Part shown: positions 1 to 6,198 of the stretch, piece by piece | Layout of the letters: the number at the start of each line of letters is the position of its first letter | Numbering within the stretch: the stretch's first letter is position 1 | Assembly (NCBI RefSeq): GCF_002802965.1 | Contig: NZ_NXGA01000001.1 | Location: 2,471,263 to 2,483,820 of the forward strand | Origin: Sporolactobacillus pectinivorans | Lineage (GTDB): Bacteria > Bacillota > Bacilli > Bacillales > Sporolactobacillaceae | DNA length: 12,558 bases | Direction: 5' to 3' | Notes under the pieces: model-generated | What the model was told of the DNA's origin: nothing | What the model saw: the letters and a program-made list of their open reading frames with translations, nothing else | Database searches by the model: none | Program-made: the position numbers and the translations under genes

Positions 1-836
<836 letters not shown>

Positions 837-1000
837 ACTCTTTCAGGAAGCCGAAGCTTCCGCTTATTTCTTTTTCGTTCTGTCGATCCTCAGCAAAAAT
901 TTTGAATTGACTTAAGGGTTTCACCCTTTAAATCACGCTTGGCTTTTGTTCAGTTTTCAAGGAACATTCGGTAGACTATCATCGTAAGAAAGACAACTTT
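837..1000 (-). other. rrn leader with boxA-like element and processing hairpins
   Basis: This is the transcribed spacer between the rrn promoters and mature 16S. A boxA-like element (minus strand TGTTCCTTGAAAACTGAA, 949-966) resembles the antitermination element that precedes Bacillus rRNA genes. A hairpin with six perfect pairs closes a C(UUCG)G tetraloop (GGAAGC-TTCG-GCTTCC, 846-861) about 10 nt upstream of the mature 5' end. A second small hairpin (AAGGGT/ACCCTT) lies at 914-928. These probably take part in antitermination and in pre-rRNA folding or processing. The element positions are read from the sequence; the roles are inferred from rrn leaders in general. Confidence 0.7.
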
Positions 1001-1003
1001 TAT

Positions 1004-1032
1004 ATATTAGCAAACAACATATAAAAAGTCAA
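1004..1032 (-). promoter_or_regulatory. rrn promoter P3 (sigma-A), proximal
   Basis: On the minus strand, a -35 TTGACT (1027-1032) and a -10 TAATAT (1004-1009) are separated by exactly 17 bp. It is the most downstream of three tandem promoters reading into 16S. Multiple strong vegetative promoters are usual for Bacillus rrn operons. Confidence 0.8.
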
Positions 1033-1058
1033 CCATCTAAACGTGACAACCTAAATAC

Positions 1059-1087
1059 ATTATAACCATGTTGTCGTTATCTGTCAA
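1059..1087 (-). promoter_or_regulatory. rrn promoter P2 (sigma-A), perfect consensus
   Basis: On the minus strand, a -35 TTGACA (1082-1087) and a -10 TATAAT (1059-1064) have a 17-bp spacer. Both hexamers match the sigma-A consensus exactly. It is the middle promoter of the tandem set. Confidence 0.9.
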
Positions 1088-1121
1088 CAAAAATTTAATT
1101 GTTGCTAACAGCGACTAAAAT

Positions 1122-1150
1122 AATATACCAATCTTTTTTTACTCTGTCAA
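1122..1150 (-). promoter_or_regulatory. rrn promoter P1 (sigma-A), distal, with A/T-rich UP-like tract
   Basis: On the minus strand, a -35 TTGACA (1145-1150) and a -10 TATATT (1122-1127) have a 17-bp spacer. Upstream of the -35 (1151-1182) are runs of A and T that could act as an UP element contacting the alpha subunit. The IS30 remnant begins just beyond this tract, so the promoter appears intact. Confidence 0.85.
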
Positions 1151-1190
1151 TCGTTTTTTTAAAAAACAATTCACTTTTTTTGGGACGGTT

Positions 1191-1214
1191 CATTGTAAAA
1201 TGAAATGCAACAGT
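1191..1214 (+). repeat. Left terminal inverted repeat of the IS30 remnant
   Basis: A 24-bp sequence pairs with 2281-2304 as an imperfect inverted repeat (19/24). The best-conserved part is AAATGCAACA at its inner end. Confidence 0.7.
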
Positions 1215-1284
1215 AAAGGATAATAGAAAAACCCTAATGAGACCGTGTAAAATTAATGTCGGCTAGATTACGAAGGTCATCACT

Positions 1285-2326
1285 ATGGCTCAAAAACAAT
1301 CCAGACAAAGGTTCGTGCATTTAAACATCTTAAAGATGCCGATTGTTCGCTTACCGGACCCTAGTTCGATATGCGGGATCACTCGGAAAATGGAAAATCA
1401 CGCCAGTGCCTTTTCTAGAGAACCCAAGCGAGACCCTGTTTCCTCAAATAGATGCCACTCGAAAAAAATTCACAAAGTATTTTCCAGACGTGGGCGCACG
1501 TATCAGGAAAACCAGCGGCATTGCATTGCGGAGCCCCTTCTTGTGCAATGAAGAACTAGTCCTTTCTTCAATTTTACAGAGCAGAAGATACTGGAAGATT
1601 ACTGGCGACCAGATGCGGTTGTCAATTATGTACGAACGCATCCAAAATTTCGAAAAGGAGAACGTTCCCTGTGCCAAAACCCTCTGCAACTTGATCGACA
1701 AGGGAAATTATCTGTAATCAACTTGAACTTAACGATAAGAGTAAGGAGGTCCACTAAAAAATAGCTGGAAAGAATCGGGTGTTTTGGGGAGGAGCATTGA
1801 ACAGCGCGATCCAGACATCGAGACACGCGAAGAATTTGGACACCGGGAAATCGATACCGTGATTGGGAAAAAAAGTAAGTATGAAGTGCTTCTCACGTTA
1901 ATCGAACACAGGAAGCCCGTCGTCAGAATGCCGGGGAAGAATGCGCCCTCAGAGCAGTGCGCCTCGAAGGCGATCATTGTTCCCTATGCAGGGCATCTCT
2001 TAACCGCCTTTAATTAAAAGTATTACCACCAATAATGGTCCCGGATTCAGTGAGCTAGGGACATTTTGGGAAGAAGGAATCTCCGTTTACTTTATGCACC
2101 CCTATGCCTCCTGTAAAAGTGGTACGAACAACAGATACAACAGGACCTGACAGATTTCAAGAAAGGGCAATCCATTTACCGGTATTCAGCCGCTGGTTCA
2201 GAACTTGAAGACGGGGTTGGATAAACTCCCGCTGAAAATTCTATGCTATCCCCCCAATTGGTTCACCAGATCCGCTATGAAGTGTTGCATTTAATGTTGC
2301 AATCTACTTTTGAGATGCAGTTTTAA
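1285..2326 (+). pseudogene. IS30-family transposase, multiply frameshifted
   Basis: Fragments of one IS30 transposase lie in order in different frames. FKHLKDADC near the start resembles the N-terminal helix-turn-helix entry of the family. YQENQRHCIAEPLLVQ follows at ~1500-1548, EDYWRPDAVVNYVRTHPKF at 1594-1650, and VPCAKTLCNLIDKG and LSVINLNLTIRVRR at ~1665-1755. EFGHREIDTVIGKKSKYEVL at ~1832-1890 carries the first catalytic Asp. ITTNNGPGF near 2024-2050 replaces the family's TSDNGSEF, so the second catalytic Asp is Asn. HPYASCKSGTNN near 2098-2130 lacks the expected GTNEN glutamate. At least five frameshifts or stops are needed to join the pieces. The start is ATG at 1285, after an AAGGT ribosome-binding site. 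The gene is certainly inactive; the family call is firm from these motifs, though no search was run. Confidence 0.9.
2281..2304 (-). repeat. Right terminal inverted repeat of the IS30 remnant
   Basis: This is the partner of the repeat at 1191-1214. The transposase reading frame (YEVLHLMLQ) runs through this repeat to a TAA at 2324-2326, as the coding end of IS30-family elements often touches the right repeat. Confidence 0.7.
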
Positions 2327-2339
2327 TCGAAATCGTTTA

Positions 2340-3266
2340 TTAATGGTCAATCAACGATTTTTCTTCCAATCTCCTAAGCTCTTTTTCCGTTTCCGATATC
2401 CAGGTCCTAGCTGCAAACGATAAGTAATGATTTTTTTTCCATATCATTGATAAGCGCCACGAAAGTGACTCGTCATTGAGCGGGATGAGGACAATAGATG
2501 GAACACTTGCCTTCCTCACAATACTCATAGGAAGTAAGGTAATACCGAAATTTTCAGACACTAATTTAACCATAAAATCCCATTGAGAGCTCTCGAAAAC
2601 AATTCGCGGCTGAAAACCGAAATGCTCACAACTTTTAATAATCATTCCGCGCAGTGCAAATTCTTCTGGAAAAAGAATAAAAGATTCCGATTTAAGATCC
2701 TGAAGTTTTGCGCTCTTTTTTGAGGAAAGCGGATTTGATTTATGGACAGCCAGACAGAGTGGATCATTAAAGAAAGAAAAAGAGTCCATCGTTCTCTGAT
2801 CAAACGGGCCGACAGTGACACCAATTTCCAGTGAACCTTCAGACACACAGTCTGCAACTTTTTTTGCGCCGTATTCGACAATATGCAGATCAATCCCCGG
2901 GTAATCAGAGCGCAATTTACCCAAAATTTCTGGGAAAAAGTGCACGCCGATCATAGGCGGCAATCCGATCGTCAGTTTCCCTCTTCGTGCATTTGTCAGA
3001 TCTGTTAATTCATCAGACAAATGATCAAACGACTGAACGATTTTCCTCGATTGTTCAAATACAATCCTGCCTGCGTCAGTCAGTTCGATTTCCTTACCTG
3101 AACGATCGAGCAAGGTCATTCCTAATTCATCCTCAATGTCCTTGACCATTTTGCTAATTGTTGGCTGAGTGACGTAAAGATGATGTGCCGCTTTTGTAAA
3201 ACTTTTTCTAATTGCCACTTCCAAAAAATAATGCAAGTGTTTTATATCCGTATGATCACCTTCCAT
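2340..3266 (-). CDS. cidR: LysR-type transcriptional regulator (CidR/YwbI type)
   Basis: A DNA-binding regulator of 308 aa (LysR proteins are about 290-310 aa). Residues ~8-65 form the winged helix-turn-helix, with FTKAAHHLYVTQPTISKMVK as the recognition region followed by LLDRSGKEIELTDAG. The remainder is a periplasmic-binding-protein-like effector domain. The ATG at 3266 is used here; an in-frame TTG lies two codons upstream, and neither has a clear ribosome-binding site. It diverges from cidAB. The same arrangement in Bacillus (ywbI-ywbHG) and in staphylococci (cidR-cidABC) points to an activator of that operon, and staphylococcal CidR responds to products of overflow carbon metabolism. 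The effector here cannot be read from sequence. The IS remnant starts 35 bp beyond its stop codon. Confidence 0.85.
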   Translation of the reverse strand: MEGDHTDIKHLHYFLEVAIRKSFTKAAHHLYVTQPTISKMVKDIEDELGMTLLDRSGKEIELTDAGRIVFEQSRKIVQSFDHLSDELTDLTNARRGKLTIGLPPMIGVHFFPEILGKLRSDYPGIDLHIVEYGAKKVADCVSEGSLEIGVTVGPFDQRTMDSFSFFNDPLCLAVHKSNPLSSKKSAKLQDLKSESFILFPEEFALRGMIIKSCEHFGFQPRIVFESSQWDFMVKLVSENFGITLLPMSIVRKASVPSIVLIPLNDESLSWRLSMIWKKNHYLSFAARTWISETEKELRRLEEKSLIDH

Positions 3267-3300
3267 AGCCAATGGGCATATTGTGCATTCTATTAATCTA

Positions 3301-3330
3301 TTGTACCCGCAATTTTATGTTTTGTATAAT
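3301..3330 (+). promoter_or_regulatory. Predicted sigma-A promoter of cidAB
   Basis: A -35 TTGTAC (3301-3306) and a perfect -10 TATAAT (3325-3330) are 18 bp apart, with a predicted start near 3337. The -35 has four of six consensus bases, which suits a promoter that needs an activator such as the divergent LysR protein. Confidence 0.7.
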
Positions 3331-3334
3331 TTTC

Positions 3335-3352
3335 GTGTGATATAAGTCACAC
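3335..3352. promoter_or_regulatory. Palindromic operator, TGTGA-N6-TCACA (FNR/CRP- or Rex-like)
   Basis: GTGTGATATAAGTCACAC is a perfect inverted repeat with 6-bp arms and a 6-bp spacer. The core TGTGA-N6-TCACA is the consensus bound by Bacillus Fnr, staphylococcal ArcR and other CRP/FNR proteins. It also matches Rex sites (TTGTGA-N6-TCACAA) except for the outermost bases. It covers the predicted start point of cidAB, a position that would favour repression. Which protein binds is inference. Confidence 0.65.
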
Positions 3353-3355
3353 AAA

Positions 3356-3760
3356 ATGTTTTTTGGAAAGTGTCGTGACATTTTGATAAAAATATTGCTG
3401 ACAATCGTTCAGGTTGCCATTCTTTATTTATTTTCTACGCTGGGCAATATAATTGTAAACTGGCTCCGTCTTCCCGTCTCAGGAAGTATCGTCGGCCTCT
3501 TTATCGTCCTTGCCCTGCTGCATTTCAATCTATTGAAACTATCGGCTGTCGAATGCGGTGCAAGTTTTTTAATGTCTGAAATGCTGCTCTTCTTTATTCC
3601 TTCTGCTATCGCAATAATTCAATATAAAGATCAGATACTTAGGCATGGTTCACAATTCCTGATCGTTATTATTTTAAGCACCGTCACTGTTATGATTGTG
3701 ACCGGTGTCGTTGCTCAGTTTTATATCCATAAACTCAGCAGAAAAAAAGGAGAGATCTAA
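3356..3760 (+). CDS. cidA: CidA/LrgA family holin-like membrane protein
   Basis: A small integral membrane protein of 134 aa with about four hydrophobic segments. The family hallmarks LPVSGSIVGLFIVLALLHFN and LLFFIPSAIAIIQY are present at ~37-56 and ~77-90. The C terminus is basic (HKLSRKKGEI). CidA/LrgA proteins were first described as holin-like effectors of murein hydrolase activity and cell lysis. Related LrgAB/PftAB pairs have since been linked to pyruvate transport. The ATG at 3356 has no ribosome-binding site and abuts the palindrome. TTG at 3383 follows GGAAAG (3365-3370) and would give a 125-aa protein starting IKILLTIVQ, closer to the N terminus I recall for Bacillus YwbH, so it may be the true start. 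It is the first gene of an operon with cidB, 3 bp away. Confidence 0.9.
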   Translation: MFFGKCRDILIKILLTIVQVAILYLFSTLGNIIVNWLRLPVSGSIVGLFIVLALLHFNLLKLSAVECGASFLMSEMLLFFIPSAIAIIQYKDQILRHGSQFLIVIILSTVTVMIVTGVVAQFYIHKLSRKKGEI

Positions 3761-3763
3761 ACA

Positions 3764-4444
3764 ATGTTTCTTACTGCCGGCTGTATTTTACTGACCGTAG
3801 CTGTTTACTGTTTGTCGAAGAAATTATACCGGAAACTCCGGTTTGCATTTCTCTCGCCACTTTTAGTGGCTCCCTGTATCCTGTCATCGCTTCTTCTCGG
3901 GTTCCACATTGACTACACGGATTATGACAACGGCGGCCGCTGGTTAAGCAACCTGTTTCAGCCCGCAGTCGTCGGTTTTGCAGTCCCACTGTACAAATTT
4001 AGAAAAGTGATGAGAAAGTACTTAAAAGTCATTTTTGTAAGCATGGCAACCGGTGTGACAGTCGCCCTAGTCAGTTCAGGTATCTTCAGCCATCTCGTCC
4101 ACCTGAACAACAGTTACCTTTTAAGCCTGTTGCCAAGGTCCATTACAACCCCGATTGCCATGGCCGTTTCCTTTGATATCGGCGGAATGCCGACAATGAC
4201 GGCTATCTTTGTCATTGTCACGGGTATTACCGGATTGATTCTTGGTCCCATGGTGATCAAATATCTTCACATAAAGGAAAAGTTGGCTCGGGGCCTGCTG
4301 CTTGGTATGGGGGCACACGGAGCGGGAACATCCAAAGCTCTGGAATTTGGGAGCGAAGAAGGAGCTGCGGCAAGCTTGGCAATGGTTATTGCAGCAATAT
4401 TCACACTTGTTTTTGCACCCCTGCTGACTCCACTCATTCTTTAA
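3764..4444 (+). CDS. cidB: CidB/LrgB family membrane protein
   Basis: An integral membrane protein of 226 aa (family ~225-230 aa) with several hydrophobic helices. It shows the LrgB/CidB signatures LLPRSITTPIAMAVSFDIGG (~122-141) and MGAHGAGTSKALEFGSEEGA (~182-201). The ATG at 3764 follows an AGGAG ribosome-binding site inside the end of cidA, so translation is probably coupled. It acts with CidA at the cytoplasmic membrane. In this family the pair influences autolysis or transports small organic acids such as pyruvate. There is no cidC (pyruvate oxidase) downstream; a terminator follows at once. Confidence 0.93.
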   Translation: MFLTAGCILLTVAVYCLSKKLYRKLRFAFLSPLLVAPCILSSLLLGFHIDYTDYDNGGRWLSNLFQPAVVGFAVPLYKFRKVMRKYLKVIFVSMATGVTVALVSSGIFSHLVHLNNSYLLSLLPRSITTPIAMAVSFDIGGMPTMTAIFVIVTGITGLILGPMVIKYLHIKEKLARGLLLGMGAHGAGTSKALEFGSEEGAAASLAMVIAAIFTLVFAPLLTPLIL

Positions 4445-4476
4445 CAAGATTCATTTCCAAGAAATTAATTTGAACG

Positions 4477-4526
4477 AAAAAGAGACAGGCCATTGAAGGA
4501 TACTCCTTCGGGCTTGTCTCTTTTTT
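4477..4526. terminator. Bidirectional intrinsic terminator between cidB and ptsH
   Basis: A long hairpin has arms AAAAAGAGACAGGCC (4478-4492) and GGCTTGTCTCTTTTTT (4511-4526) with one mismatch in the GC part. A second small stem (GAAGGA/TCCTTC) lies within the loop. A T-run on each strand lets it end cidAB from the left and ptsH from the right. Confidence 0.92.
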
Positions 4527-4551
4527 GAACCCTATTTTCAATAAAACAGAA

Positions 4552-4821
4552 TTACTTTTCTTTGCCGATTCCCTGTGCATTGATAACCTTATCAATAGCC
4601 GCTGAAGCTTCATCAGCATCAGATCCATCAGCAATAATTTTGAATTCGGCACCCTGCATGATCCCGAGAGCCATGACGCCCATGATGCTCTTCAGATTTG
4701 CTTTTTTGCCGTTGTATTCAATATTGATATTTGATTCGAATTTGCTGGCTTCGCTTACCAGTACCGTAGCCGGACGGGCATGAATACCAGTTTCATCAGT
4801 GACGACATAAGTTTTTTCCAT
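4552..4821 (-). CDS. ptsH: Phosphocarrier protein HPr of the sugar phosphotransferase system
   Basis: An 89-aa HPr (family ~85-90 aa). In the PTS, HPr takes phosphate from enzyme I on a His and passes it to sugar-specific EIIA domains. In Firmicutes HPr kinase/phosphorylase also modifies a Ser, which makes HPr a CcpA corepressor. Both sites are present: the His in [11 protein letters not shown] (residue 14 here, equivalent to His15) and the Ser in [11 protein letters not shown] (residue 45, equivalent to Ser46). The His separates it from Crh, which has Gln there. The ATG at 4821 is chosen over an in-frame ATG seven codons upstream because it gives the standard N terminus. Enzyme I (ptsI), usually directly downstream, is not here; a terminator follows, so the gene is monocistronic. 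Confidence 0.95.
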   Translation of the reverse strand: MEKTYVVTDETGIHARPATVLVSEASKFESNINIEYNGKKANLKSIMGVMALGIMQGAEFKIIADGSDADEASAAIDKVINAQGIGKEK

Positions 4822-4848
4822 TTGTTTACTCGCTCCATTCATTTTCTT

Positions 4849-4878
4849 AATATAAAATTGAACAGGATGCAGTCACAA
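4849..4878 (-). promoter_or_regulatory. Predicted ptsH promoter
   Basis: On the minus strand, a -35 TTGTGA (4873-4878; 4/6) and a -10 TATATT (4849-4854; 5/6) have an 18-bp spacer and give a short leader to the ATG at 4821. The -35 lies in one arm of the inverted repeat at 4872-4918. Confidence 0.5.
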
Positions 4879-4918
4879 AAAAAGGCCAACAGAATAACCG
4901 TTTACACCTTTTTGTGAC
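4872..4918. repeat. Inverted repeat over the ptsH -35 region, cre-like sequence in the loop
   Basis: The arms GTCACAAAAAAAGG (4872-4885) and CCTTTTTGTGAC (4907-4918) form an imperfect palindrome, with a T-rich stretch typical of terminators inside one arm. The loop holds AATAACCGTTTACA (4893-4906). Its complement TGTAAACGGTTATT agrees with the CcpA cre consensus at 12 of 14 positions. It could be the old terminator of the glcU remnant, an operator for ptsH, or both. Confidence 0.45.
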
Positions 4919-4959
4919 AACATTCCGCAAAACCTTATTTTTATTTTATCATTCCTTTT

Positions 4960-5492
4960 CCCGCATGTCATGGAAAAAGTAAAAAAAATAAGAACGCTAC
5001 CAAAAAAATCTGCAATCGGCGTTTTGCGAGTTCCAAAAGTATTCCGTCGATGGCGATCAGTGTGCAGACCAACAACCAGGCCAATTCCTTTCACCATCTT
5101 GCCAGAGCTGCGGCTTTCGCCGCGCATCTTCTCTTCCCGCGAAGTAAAAAGTACGCCGGCCACAATCAGAATAAGTGTACCAAAACCAGCCGAACAGCGA
5201 TGCACACCGGTGAGCTGCATACCTGTTGATATTGACATTGTTTCGAGATGCCAATCGTTTTCATTGCGCTGAATTGATGGAACTTTTGACTGCCAGAAAA
5301 GGCCTGAGATAAAACCTACGATGATCCACTTTACTGCTAAAATTCGATGACACAATAAAAGAGAGCCAATTGAAATTGCTCCGATCGTCATGCCAAAGCC
5401 CTGGTGATGAGTGTCCAGCCCATTTTCGTGCTCACAAGCGGGAGTGTGCCCCACAATAGAACCGCGATCGGTGCGATCAGGATGCCGGACAA
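4960..5492 (-). pseudogene. glcU: GRP-family sugar uptake protein (GlcU/RbsU type), frameshifted and truncated
   Basis: This is the remnant of a ten-helix glucose/ribose uptake permease (intact proteins ~285 aa). The pieces are colinear but in different frames. From TTG 5492, LSGILIAPIAVLLWGTLPLV is the first helix, followed by STKMG. THHQGFGMTIGAISIG then WIIVGFISGLFW (~5400-5300) match the second and third helices in another frame. HQFSAMKTIGISK (~5275) is in the earlier frame again. Then MSISTGMQLTG and LILIVAGVLFTSREEK (~5245-5150) return to the second frame, with an apparent internal deletion of about 20 residues between them. The whole C-terminal half is missing. The TTG start has GGAGG 10 bp upstream. 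The longest single open frame (4873-5454) is a mixture and not a real protein. The family is inferred from the motif order. Confidence 0.8.
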
Positions 5493-5512
5493 AGCGTGCA
5501 CACCCTCCAATA

Positions 5513-5537
5513 TATCTACACGATCAGCTTGTAGATA
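5513..5537. repeat. Palindrome upstream of the glcU remnant
   Basis: Perfect 8-bp arms TATCTACA (5513-5520) and TGTAGATA (5530-5537) surround a 9-bp centre, CGATCAGCT. It lies just upstream of the ribosome-binding site of the glcU remnant. It could be an operator or an RNA hairpin that masks translation. Confidence 0.5.
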
Positions 5538-5575
5538 AGTTGCCGCAATTTCTGAAAAATATGCAGGAATTTGTC

Positions 5576-5616
5576 AAAAAAAAAACATTCATTTAGCCTG
5601 GCTGGCTTAGTGAATG
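5576..5616 (-). terminator. Strong intrinsic terminator with no gene assigned upstream
   Basis: On the minus strand, a ~31-nt imperfect palindrome (5586-5616; outer arms CATTCA/TGAATG, inner arms AGCC/GGCT) is followed directly by ten T (complement of A at 5576-5585). The gene before it (5876-6145) already has its own terminator at 5827-5862. This second one would therefore end a short transcript that starts inside 5617-5826, or act as an attenuator in a leader of the glcU remnant. Confidence 0.8.
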
Positions 5617-5826
5617 GCAGATCCTCCCAAACCGACTTGTATATATTAGTAATTTTCTCACATTGCTTTAACAGCACAAATTTTTTCTTTTAAAAATGAC
5701 AGTTCCGAAAAAAAGTCAGAAAGGTACCGATCCTTGCTTTATGAACTTTTTAAACATTCTTCAAGAAACAGGACTATCTTTTTCAAGTTAAGGTTCCGTT
5801 CACTTTTAATTTTTCACCACCCGTAT
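5617..5826. other. Non-coding gap, A/T-rich
   Basis: Together with the palindrome and terminator beside it, this makes a stretch of about 380 bases (5493-5875) without a recognisable gene. On the minus strand it has a -10-like TAATAT near 5643-5648 with only a poor -35. It also has a GGGAGGAT near 5620-5630 with no usable start codon after it. No T-box, SAM or other familiar riboswitch signature was recognised. It may be a leader RNA or a small RNA ending at 5576, or simply decayed sequence. Confidence 0.4.
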
Positions 5827-5862
5827 TAAAAGAGACCGATTCCAGTTCTGAAGTCGGCCTCA
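5827..5862 (-). terminator. Terminator of the small gene at 5876-6145
   Basis: On the minus strand, a hairpin with a ~12-bp stem (GAGGCCGACTTC pairing with GGAATCGGTCTC, one mismatch and two G-T pairs) is followed by TTTT. It starts about 15 nt after the stop codon at 5876. Confidence 0.75.
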
Positions 5863-5875
5863 TAACAACTGTTTT

Positions 5876-6145
5876 TCATTCTCTATGGTCTTCGCTTTTT
5901 TGACTGGAACGCCGGAAGAAAAGATCGTTCAACAAATTTTTACTCTGCTGAATAGGCAGTTTATAAAGTTCTTCCCATTGCCGCGCTACTTCTTCAGGGC
6001 CGCTGTCCATCAACCTTTTCTTATCTTCTTCACTCAAGTTCTTGAATGCCCCTTCTAGTTCTTCCAAGTGATGATCCAAAGGTTTATTTTCTTTTTTGCG
6101 CAATATTTTCTCCAACATCGATTTTCGATCATTTTGTCTGTTCAT
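5876..6145 (-). CDS. Uncharacterised small charged protein (89 aa)
   Basis: I do not recognise this gene. The start is taken as the ATG at 6145, which has AAAGGGTGG about 6 nt upstream; in-frame codons extend to 6184 without a better signal. The product is very hydrophilic, rich in Lys, Glu, Asp, Arg and Gln, with no Cys, signal peptide or membrane helix. It is predicted mostly helical: a basic N terminus (SMLEKILRKKE), an acidic middle (HHLEELEGAFKNLSEEDKKR) and a polar C terminus. It is monocistronic, with a terminator on each side: its own at 5827-5862 and that of spo0A at 6297-6337. A coding gene is supported by the ribosome-binding site, a consensus -10 upstream and a dedicated terminator. 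A cytosolic regulatory or protein-binding role is possible but unproven. Confidence 0.7.
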   Translation of the reverse strand: MNRQNDRKSMLEKILRKKENKPLDHHLEELEGAFKNLSEEDKKRLMDSGPEEVARQWEELYKLPIQQSKNLLNDLFFRRSSQKSEDHRE

Positions 6146-6198
6146 CTTGCGCCACCCTTTCCGTTCTGAACAATGTAGCCGCATCTTACTGAATTAAT

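Larger units (their letters stand above)
1191..2304 (+). mobile_element. Decayed IS30-family insertion sequence
   Basis: An element of about 1.1 kb contains remnants of an IS30-type transposase and is bounded by imperfect terminal inverted repeats. The left repeat is 1191-1214 and the right repeat 2281-2304. The left sequence matches the reverse complement of the right at 19 of 24 positions, with AAATGCAACA shared. The length fits the 1.0-1.2 kb usual for the family. No clear target duplication is visible. The element sits between the 3' end of the lysR gene and the UP-like tract of the rrn operon. Both neighbours look intact, so it probably went into a former intergenic gap and then decayed. 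Confidence 0.85.

Noticed and set aside
4121..4447. 108-codon open frame antisense to cidB, rich in Cys and His
   Set aside because: It is a shadow of a well-conserved membrane protein gene; there is no ribosome-binding site and its composition follows from the cidB codons.
4873..5454. 193-codon minus-strand open frame as an intact gene
   Set aside because: The similarity to GlcU-type permeases jumps between frames along it, and its last ~60 residues match nothing and run through an inverted repeat. It is a frame passing through a pseudogene.
5411..5596. 61-codon plus-strand open frame
   Set aside because: It overlaps the glcU remnant and the terminator T-run in antisense; its KKK run is the terminator's A-tract.
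5617..5826. T-box or other known riboswitch before the glcU remnant
   Set aside because: No GGGTGGNACCGCG-like T-box motif or other familiar aptamer core was seen; only a terminator and a palindrome are present.
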